NCBI GenBank assembly: GCA_036271555.1
Contig: DATBAK010000085.1
Span: 62,001 to 126,000, forward strand
Source of the DNA: Acidimicrobiia bacterium
GTDB lineage: Bacteria > Actinomycetota > Acidimicrobiia > IMCC26256 > PALSA-610
Length of the DNA stretch: 64,000 bases
Reading direction: 5' to 3'
Made by a program: the position numbers and the translations under genes. Every line of letters begins with the position of its first letter. Position 1 is the first letter of the stretch. The notes beneath the pieces were generated by a model. That model had not been told where the DNA came from, made no database searches, and was given only the letters and a program-made list of their open reading frames with translations. This document shows positions 58,530 to 64,000 of the stretch, in pieces.

Positions 58530-60281
58530 GTGGACATGCGGCAGCGGGGGTGGCGCAATCGCGCCCTGTTGCGGACCTGGCCCTACCTGCGGCCGTTCCG
58601 TCGTCATCTCGTCGTGATCCTGATCACGTCGGTGCTGTCGACCGCGGCCCAGCTCGCGATGCCGCTCATCGTCGCCGCGGTCATCGACGGGCCGCTGAAG
58701 ACCGGCGACCATGCCGACATCCTCCGATGGTGCGCGCTCGGCATCGTGCTCGCGGCCGTCGAAGTCGCACTCAACTTCGTACGCCGCTACCTCCTCGCCA
58801 TCGTCGCGACCGAGCTCGAGACGCGACTGCGCGACGACCTCTACGAGCATCTGCAGCACCTCGACGTCGGTTTCCACGACCGCTGGCAGTCGGGCCAGCT
58901 GTTGTCGCGCGCGACGACCGACCTCGCGATCGTGCGCCGCTTCATCGGCTTCGGCGCGGTGTTCTTCGTGCTGATCGGAGTGCAGGTGACCGCGATCTTC
59001 GCGGTGTTGCTGATCCTCAACGTGCCGCTCGCGCTGTTGACGTTCGTGGCCGCGATCCCGGTCGTCATGCTGTGCCGGCGTTTCGAGCGCGCGTACTACG
59101 ACATCGTCCGCAAGATCCAGGATCAGACCGGCGACCTCACGACGACGATCGAAGAGGCCGCGCGCGGCATCCGCGTCATCAAGGCGTTCGGCCGGGGACG
59201 CGAGTCGTTCGCAGGGTTCGACGAGCAGGCGACGGGCATCTACGACAGTCAGATCACGCGCATCGGGTTGCACACGCGGTTCGTGTGGGTGCTCGGCATC
59301 ATCCCGAACCTCACGCTCACCGCGGTGCTGCTCGCCGGCATCCTCGCGGTCGGTCACGGCAGCCTCAGCCTCGGCGACCTCGTCGCCTTCGTGTCCTACG
59401 TGCTGATCCTCACGTTCCCGCTCGAGGTGTTGGGTTGGATCATGGCGCTCGCGGGCGAGGCCGAGACCGCCGCGGGCCGTGTCTACGAGGTGTTCGACAC
59501 GGTGCCCGCGATCGTCGACCGGCCCGGCGCGATCGAATTGCCGAGCGTGCGCGGCGAGGTGCGCTTCGATGCGGTCGGCTTCGACTATCCGAACTCCGAC
59601 CGCACCGCGCTCTCGGGCATCGACCTCGTCGTGCACCCCGGCGAGACCCTCGCGGTCGTCGGCGCGACCGGCTCGGGCAAGACGACGCTCGTCACGCTGC
59701 TCACGCGCCTCTACGACCCGACCGTCGGTCGGATCACGCTCGACGGTCACGACCTGCGCGACATCACCGTGAGGAGCCTGCGCAGTCACGTCGGCTTCGC
59801 GTTCGAGGACCCGTCGTTGTTCTCGGCGTCGGTGCGCGAGAACCTGCTCATGGGCAAGCCCGACGCGACCGACGACGACCTCGCCGACGCGCTCCGCATC
59901 GCGCAGGCGAACTTCGCGCTCGACCTCCCGTGGGGGCTCGACACGCGCATCGGTGAGCAGGGCCTGTCGCTGTCGGGCGGCCAACGTCAGCGCCTCGCGC
60001 TCGCGCGTGCGGTCATCGGCCGGCCGCGGGTGCTCGTGCTCGACGATCCGCTCTCCGCGCTCGACGTGCACACGGAGGCGAAGGTCGAGGAGGCGCTGCG
60101 GCCGCTCCTCACCGAGTGCACGGTGTTCCTCGTCGTGCACCGGCCGTCGACGATCGCGCTCGCCGACCGCGCGGTGCTGCTCGACCGCGGGCACGTCGTC
60201 GCCGTCGGCACCCACCACGAGCTGATGGAACGCGAGCCGCGCTACCGCTCGGTGCTCAGCGAAGAAGCGGGTGCGGCATGA
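58530..60281 (+). CDS. ABC exporter half-transporter, degenerate Walker B partner
   Basis: 583 residues (GTG 58530; ATG 58536 is equally possible). Six N-terminal transmembrane helices (VVILITSVLSTAAQLAMPLI, VFFVLIGVQVTAIFAVLLIL) lead to a nucleotide-binding domain: Walker A GATGSGKTT near 378, signature LSLSGGQRQRLALARA, Walker B VLVLDDPLSALD where the catalytic Glu is Asp, and H-loop VVHRPSTIALAD. A non-canonical Glu site next to a canonical partner is the heterodimeric exporter pattern (TM287/288, BmrCD). Followed after 178 bp by that partner. Confidence 0.9.
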   Translation: MDMRQRGWRNRALLRTWPYLRPFRRHLVVILITSVLSTAAQLAMPLIVAAVIDGPLKTGDHADILRWCALGIVLAAVEVALNFVRRYLLAIVATELETRLRDDLYEHLQHLDVGFHDRWQSGQLLSRATTDLAIVRRFIGFGAVFFVLIGVQVTAIFAVLLILNVPLALLTFVAAIPVVMLCRRFERAYYDIVRKIQDQTGDLTTTIEEAARGIRVIKAFGRGRESFAGFDEQATGIYDSQITRIGLHTRFVWVLGIIPNLTLTAVLLAGILAVGHGSLSLGDLVAFVSYVLILTFPLEVLGWIMALAGEAETAAGRVYEVFDTVPAIVDRPGAIELPSVRGEVRFDAVGFDYPNSDRTALSGIDLVVHPGETLAVVGATGSGKTTLVTLLTRLYDPTVGRITLDGHDLRDITVRSLRSHVGFAFEDPSLFSASVRENLLMGKPDATDDDLADALRIAQANFALDLPWGLDTRIGEQGLSLSGGQRQRLALARAVIGRPRVLVLDDPLSALDVHTEAKVEEALRPLLTECTVFLVVHRPSTIALADRAVLLDRGHVVAVGTHHELMEREPRYRSVLSEEAGAA

Positions 60282-60320
60282 AAACGCCAGGAGTGCCTCG
60301 TTCCCACGCGGCCGAAGGCG

Positions 60321-60336
60321 TGAGTGGAGCGAGCGT
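60321..60336 (+). repeat. GAGCGAGCGT-type intergenic repeat copy in the 178-bp gap between ABC genes
   Basis: TGAGTGGAGCGAGCGT at 60321-60336 matches 45564-45579 (minus strand) at 15 of 16 positions. The gap 60282-60459 is full of GAGCG and CGCTCG units, ending in the GAAGGAGCGAGCGAG that serves as ribosome site for the second ABC gene. Confidence 0.3.
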
Positions 60337-60459
60337 CGAGGCTCGCCAGCGAGCGTGCGAGTCGGCGACCCGGTGCTGGATGGTCGCGCTCGCTGCTCGG
60401 CGGGATACCCGCCTCGCGGGCGCTCGCCGCTCTTGGGGAGCCGGCGAAGGAGCGAGCGA

Positions 60460-62349
60460 GTGAGTGCGGTAGAGCCCGACGAAGTCCACGAGCTCGATCC
60501 CGACGCGGTGCTCGACATCACGGGCGACGCGATCGTCGACGCGTGGCGCGGCGTCAAGGCCGAGGAAGAGGAGGAGGTCGAAGGCGGCCTCGCGGGGCTG
60601 CTGCGGTCGCGCAGCCGCGCGCTGCTCGGCGACCTCCTGCGCCCGCACCGCCGCGCGGTCGTCATCGCGTCGATCCTCATCGCGATCAGCACGGCCGCGC
60701 AGCTCGCGGTGCCGTGGCTCATCCAGATCGGCATCGACGACGGCATCCCCCCGCTGGTGAAGGGCGGCAGCGGCACGATCCGCCCGCTCGTCGGCGTCGT
60801 CGCCGGGGTCACGATCGCGACCGTGATCGCGGCGGTCACGTACAACGCGTTCCTGCTGCTGCTCGGGCGCGTCGGCCAGGACATCGTGCTCGACATCCGC
60901 CGCCGGCTGTTCGTGCACTTCGAGAAGCTGAGTGTCGCCTTCCACGAGCGCTACACGTCGGGGCGCGTGATCTCGCGCCAGACCTCCGACGTCGAGGCGA
61001 TCGGAGACCTGCTCGGCGACGGCCTCATCAACCTCATCACCTCGTTGCTGCTCATGATCGGGATCGGCATCGCGCTGCTCCTGCTCGACTGGCGCCTCGC
61101 GCTGCTGACGCTCAGCGCCTTCCCGGTCCTGTTCGTGATCACACGCTGGTTCCGCGGCCGCGCCGAGCGCGCGTACCGCGCGACGCGCGAAGCGGTCGCG
61201 CTCGTGATCGTGCACTTCGTCGAGAGCCTCGGCGGCATCCAGGCGGTGCACGCCTTCCGGCGCGAGCCGCGCAACCAGGAGATCTTCGAGCACCTCGACG
61301 ACCGTTACCGCGGCGCCAACTTCTGGTCGCAACAACTCGGCGCGGTCTACGGACCCGGCGTGCAGTTCGTCGGTCGCGTCATGACCGCGCTCGTGCTCGG
61401 CTACGGCAGCTACCTCGTGCTCGGTCACAACATGACCGTCGGCGTGCTCGCCGCGTTCCTCCTCTACCTGCGCCGGTTCTTCGCTCCGATGGAGGAGTTG
61501 AGCCAGTTCTACAACCTCTTCCAGGCCGCGGCGGCCGCGCTCGAGAAGCTCTCGGGCGTCCTCGAGGAGCCGACGAGCGTGCCCGAGCCGCTGCAGCCGA
61601 CGCCGCTCCCGCACGCGCGGGGCGAGATCGACTTCACCGCCGTGCGCTTTGCCTACCGCGAGCGCACGGTGCTGCACCGCCTCGACCTCATGATCCCGGC
61701 GGGGCAGACCGTCGCGCTCGTCGGCGCGACCGGCGCGGGCAAGACGACGATCGCCCGCCTCGCGGCGCGCTTCTGGGATCCGACCGAGGGCGAAATCACG
61801 CTCGACGGCGTCGACCTGCGTGATCTCACCGAGGACGACCTGCGGCGCGCGGTCGTGTCGGTGACGCAGGAGAACTTTCTCTTCTCCGGCTCGGTCGCCG
61901 ACAACATCCGCTTCGGGCAGCCGGGCGCGTCACTCGCCGACATCGAGACCGCGGCGCACGCGATCGGCGCGCACGAATTCATCGCCGGGTTGCCCGACGG
62001 TTACGACACCGACGTGCACCAGAAGGGCGCGCGCCTGTCGGCCGGGCAGCGCCAGCTCGTCGCGTTCGCACGTGCGTTCCTCGCCGATCCGGCGGTGCTC
62101 ATCCTCGACGAGGCGACGTCGTCACTCGACGTGCCGTCGGAGCGACTCGTGCAGCGCGCGCTGCAGACGCTCCTCGCGGATCGCACCGCGATCATCATCG
62201 CCCACCGCTTGACGACGGTGGAGATCGCGGACCGGGTGGTCGTCGTCGACGACGGTCGCATCGTCGAAGACGGCGCGCCGCGCGATCTCATCGGCGGCAC
62301 CGGCCGCTACGCGGCCCTCCACCACGCCTGGGCCCAGAGCCTCGTCTGA
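60460..62349 (+). CDS. ABC exporter half-transporter, canonical ATPase partner
   Basis: 629 residues from GTG 60460, with AAGGAG 7 nt upstream. It has an acidic N-terminal extension (VKAEEEEEVEGGLAG), six helices (AVVIASILIAISTAAQLAVP, LLLMIGIGIALLLLDWRLAL), and a nucleotide-binding domain: Walker A GATGAGKTT, signature LSAGQRQLVAFARA, Walker B VLILDEATSSLD with the catalytic Glu, H-loop IIAHRLTTVEIAD. It pairs with the preceding half-transporter, which has the degenerate site. Such heterodimers export drugs, lipids or peptides. Ends at a strong bidirectional hairpin. Confidence 0.92.
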   Translation: MSAVEPDEVHELDPDAVLDITGDAIVDAWRGVKAEEEEEVEGGLAGLLRSRSRALLGDLLRPHRRAVVIASILIAISTAAQLAVPWLIQIGIDDGIPPLVKGGSGTIRPLVGVVAGVTIATVIAAVTYNAFLLLLGRVGQDIVLDIRRRLFVHFEKLSVAFHERYTSGRVISRQTSDVEAIGDLLGDGLINLITSLLLMIGIGIALLLLDWRLALLTLSAFPVLFVITRWFRGRAERAYRATREAVALVIVHFVESLGGIQAVHAFRREPRNQEIFEHLDDRYRGANFWSQQLGAVYGPGVQFVGRVMTALVLGYGSYLVLGHNMTVGVLAAFLLYLRRFFAPMEELSQFYNLFQAAAAALEKLSGVLEEPTSVPEPLQPTPLPHARGEIDFTAVRFAYRERTVLHRLDLMIPAGQTVALVGATGAGKTTIARLAARFWDPTEGEITLDGVDLRDLTEDDLRRAVVSVTQENFLFSGSVADNIRFGQPGASLADIETAAHAIGAHEFIAGLPDGYDTDVHQKGARLSAGQRQLVAFARAFLADPAVLILDEATSSLDVPSERLVQRALQTLLADRTAIIIAHRLTTVEIADRVVVVDDGRIVEDGAPRDLIGGTGRYAALHHAWAQSLV

Positions 62350-62364
62350 CGTCTCCACGCGTCA

Positions 62365-62408
62365 GTGGTACTGCGTTGTTCGGCTATATGCCGACAACGC
62401 AGTACCAC
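62365..62408. terminator. Long bidirectional hairpin between ABC exporter and aldolase genes
   Basis: GTGGTACTGCGTTGT (62365-62379) pairs with ACAACGCAGTACCAC (62394-62408), and CGGC/GCCG continue the stem after a one-base bulge, giving 19 bp around TATAT. It lies between two convergent stops (62349 and 62419), as a shared terminator should. Less GC-rich than its surroundings; an operator-like role is an alternative. Confidence 0.75.
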
Positions 62409-62418
62409 GGGAACCCGG

Positions 62419-63495
62419 TCAGGCGATCGTGACCGACTCGTCGAGGTAGACGTCCTGGATCGCGTTGAGCAGCTGCACGCCCTCGGCCATCGGCCGCTGG
62501 AACGCCTTGCGGCCCGAGATCAGGCCCGTGCCGCCGGCGCGCTTGTTGATCACCGCGGTGCGTACGGCCTCGGCGAGGTCGCTCGCGCCCTTCGACTCGC
62601 CGCCCGAGTTGATGAGCCCCGAGCGGCCCATGTAGCAGCTCGCGACCTGGTAGCGGCAGAGGTCGATCGGGTTGTCGGTCGTGAGCGTGTCGTAGACGAT
62701 CTTCGACGTCTTGGCGAAGTCGATCGCGGTGAAGCCGCCGTTGTTGGTCGGAAGCTTCTGCTTGATGATGTCGGCCTCGATCGTGACGCCGAGGTGGTTC
62801 GCCTGACCGGTGACATCGGCGGCCGCGTGGTAGTCGACACCGTCCTTCTTGAACGCGTCGTTGCGCAGGTAGCACCACAGCACCGTCGCCAGGCCGAGCT
62901 CGTGCGCGTGCTGGAACGCGACCGCGATCTCCTGCAGCTGACGTGCCGACTCGGCGGAACCGAAGTAGATCGTCGCGCCGACCGCGACCGCGCCGAGGTC
63001 GGCCGCCTGCTTCACCGTGCCGAACAGCACCTGGTCGAACCGGTTCGGGTACGTGAGCAGCTCGTTGTGGTTGATCTTCACGATGAACGGGATCTTGTGC
63101 GCCCAGCGGCGCGCGACCGCGCCGAGCACGCCGAACGTCGACGCGACCGCGTTGCAACCACCTTCGACCGCGAGCTCGACGATGTTCTCGGGATCGAAGT
63201 AGAGCGGGTTCGGCGCGAACGACGCGCCGGCCGTGTGCTCGATGCCCTGGTCGACCGGGAGGATCGAGACGTAACCGGTGTTCGCGAGCCGGCCGTTCGC
63301 GTACAGCGACTCGAGGCTGCGCAGCACGCGCGTCGGCCGGTCGCTGTGGGCCCACACGCGGTCGACGAAGTCGGGACCCGGCAGGTGGAGCTGATCCTTG
63401 GCGATCGTCTTGCACTGATGCTGGAGGAGCGGCGCGGCGTCGTCGCCGAGGAGGGACTCCAACGTCCCTGCACCGTTCTTCGTCGCGGTTGCCAT
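62419..63495 (-). CDS. Class I (DhnA-type) fructose-bisphosphate aldolase
   Basis: 358 residues. It follows the DhnA-family aldolase closely: [77 protein letters not shown] and [20 protein letters not shown]. The Schiff-base Lys is expected in the ADIIKQK block. These enzymes split fructose-1,6-bisphosphate into DHAP and glyceraldehyde-3-phosphate and need no metal, unlike the class II enzyme most actinobacteria also carry. A GGAGG lies 7 nt before ATG 63495. Confidence 0.93.
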   Translation of the reverse strand: MATATKNGAGTLESLLGDDAAPLLQHQCKTIAKDQLHLPGPDFVDRVWAHSDRPTRVLRSLESLYANGRLANTGYVSILPVDQGIEHTAGASFAPNPLYFDPENIVELAVEGGCNAVASTFGVLGAVARRWAHKIPFIVKINHNELLTYPNRFDQVLFGTVKQAADLGAVAVGATIYFGSAESARQLQEIAVAFQHAHELGLATVLWCYLRNDAFKKDGVDYHAAADVTGQANHLGVTIEADIIKQKLPTNNGGFTAIDFAKTSKIVYDTLTTDNPIDLCRYQVASCYMGRSGLINSGGESKGASDLAEAVRTAVINKRAGGTGLISGRKAFQRPMAEGVQLLNAIQDVYLDESVTIA

Positions 63496-63598
63496 CGTGC
63501 CGCCTCCGTCGTCTGCGTGTCGCGTCGGTCACCGCCCGCACGGGCGAAGGACCCGTATGGTTGCCGTCGAGCGGGCAGGGTGTCGAACGGAGGCGGGA

Positions 63599-63991
63599 AT
63601 GCGGCGCGCACGGGTCGACGGATGGGCCGTGGCGGCGGGGACGATCCGGCTCGCATCCGGCGTGTCGTTCCTGGTCGCTCCCGAGGCGGCGAACCGGCTC
63701 TGGGGCGATGCCGAGGACTCGGGCCCGACCGCGAGCCTCCTGCTGCGATCCATGGGATACCGCGACGCGCTGATCGGCGGGCTCCTCGCGGGGAGCGGAC
63801 TCGCGGGCCGCGACTCGGCCGCGGGCTGGTTCCTCGCCTCGGCCGGCGCCGACGCGGCCGACCTCGTCGGCGGGATCGCGAACCGTCATCGCATGCGGCG
63901 CAGCCAGGTCGTCCGCGGGCTCGGTGGCGCCGCGTTCGGTGTCGCCGTCGGCCTCGTCGGCGCGGTGCACTCGCGCCGGGCGCGCCACTGA
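63599..63991 (+). CDS. Small membrane protein (DUF4267-like)
   Basis: 130 residues from ATG 63599, with GGAGG 5 nt upstream, which decides against earlier in-frame codons. Hydrophobic segments include AVAAGTIRLASGVSFLVAPE, ALIGGLLAGSGLAGR and GLGGAAFGVAVGLVGAVHS, with RSMGYRDALIGGLL resembling the DUF4267 core. Function unknown. Divergent from the aldolase gene and the last gene in the window. Confidence 0.7.
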   Translation: MRRARVDGWAVAAGTIRLASGVSFLVAPEAANRLWGDAEDSGPTASLLLRSMGYRDALIGGLLAGSGLAGRDSAAGWFLASAGADAADLVGGIANRHRMRRSQVVRGLGGAAFGVAVGLVGAVHSRRARH

Positions 63992-64000
63992 GACTCGTAA

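Noticed and set aside
58494-60896. 800-codon open frame opposite the ABC genes
   Set aside because: Low-complexity Arg/Asp/Glu/His text; the plus strand encodes complete ABC domains here.
1-64000. CRISPR arrays, tRNA or rRNA genes, integrases or transposases
   Set aside because: I saw no regularly spaced repeats, no cloverleaf-like or rRNA-like stretch and no recombinase motif. A tRNA scan would be needed to exclude a tRNA fully.

Overview
The window is high-GC (roughly 70%), densely coded bacterial DNA with no RNA genes, phage genes or CRISPR array that I could see. Gene content points to an actinobacterium (Actinomycetota), probably an Acidimicrobiia-like soil or water lineage. The evidence is SARP/BTAD and LAL regulators, an ECF41 sigma factor, a TIGR03086 protein, a DUF222-like HNH gene, a DhnA-type class I aldolase, secreted GYWLVxxDGG repeats, and frequent leaderless promoters (TAnnnT 6-7 nt before a GTG/ATG). 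The lineage is an inference from content, not a phylogeny.

Layout. 1-7.2 kb: end of a PLP enzyme, a DHFR-like/TIGR03086 pair, a large SARP-STAND regulator and a divergent PAS-GGDEF-EAL protein. 7.2-11.2 kb: a membrane acyltransferase-SGNH fusion divergent from a secreted SGNH hydrolase with propeller-like repeats. 11.2-18 kb: WYL regulator/DinB pair, XRE-nucleotidyltransferase pair with a palindromic operator, MoaD-like protein coupled to a BNR propeller, VOC protein, beta-lactamase-family hydrolase and small exported proteins. 18-20 kb: a sedolisin (S53) protease. 20.4-25.2 kb: a three-gene operon of a Cys-less HMG-CoA-synthase-like/OB fusion, an SCP2-type thiolase and a double CaiB CoA-transferase. 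25.3-32 kb: O-methyltransferase, LAL regulator coupled to a DUF4242 protein, a broken nucleosidase gene and a propeller protein.

32.2-38.3 kb is the most striking region. A TPR-SLOG-like-nucleotide cyclase gene lies directly downstream of, and overlaps, a Crp/Fnr-type cyclic-nucleotide receptor. Divergent from these is a 1191-residue TIR-cyclase-like-STAND ATPase-TPR protein. Together they look like a nucleotide-second-messenger signalling or defence locus.

38.3-48.8 kb: exported PQQ-propeller and NIDO-like proteins, an RDD protein, an operon of double-stranded beta-helix enzyme, methyltransferase and AidB-like dehydrogenase, a macro-domain hydrolase, an ECF41 sigma factor, a secreted Cys-repeat propeller and a DMT transporter. 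48.9-57 kb: a sulfur-ester-type island with two formylglycine sulfatases, an amidohydrolase, a SnoaL protein, an FtsX permease and a divergent TauD-family dioxygenase. 57.1-64 kb: an HNH gene truncated by fusion to a SnoaL/epoxide-hydrolase tail, a GNAT-like gene, a heterodimeric ABC exporter, a class I fructose-bisphosphate aldolase and a small membrane protein.
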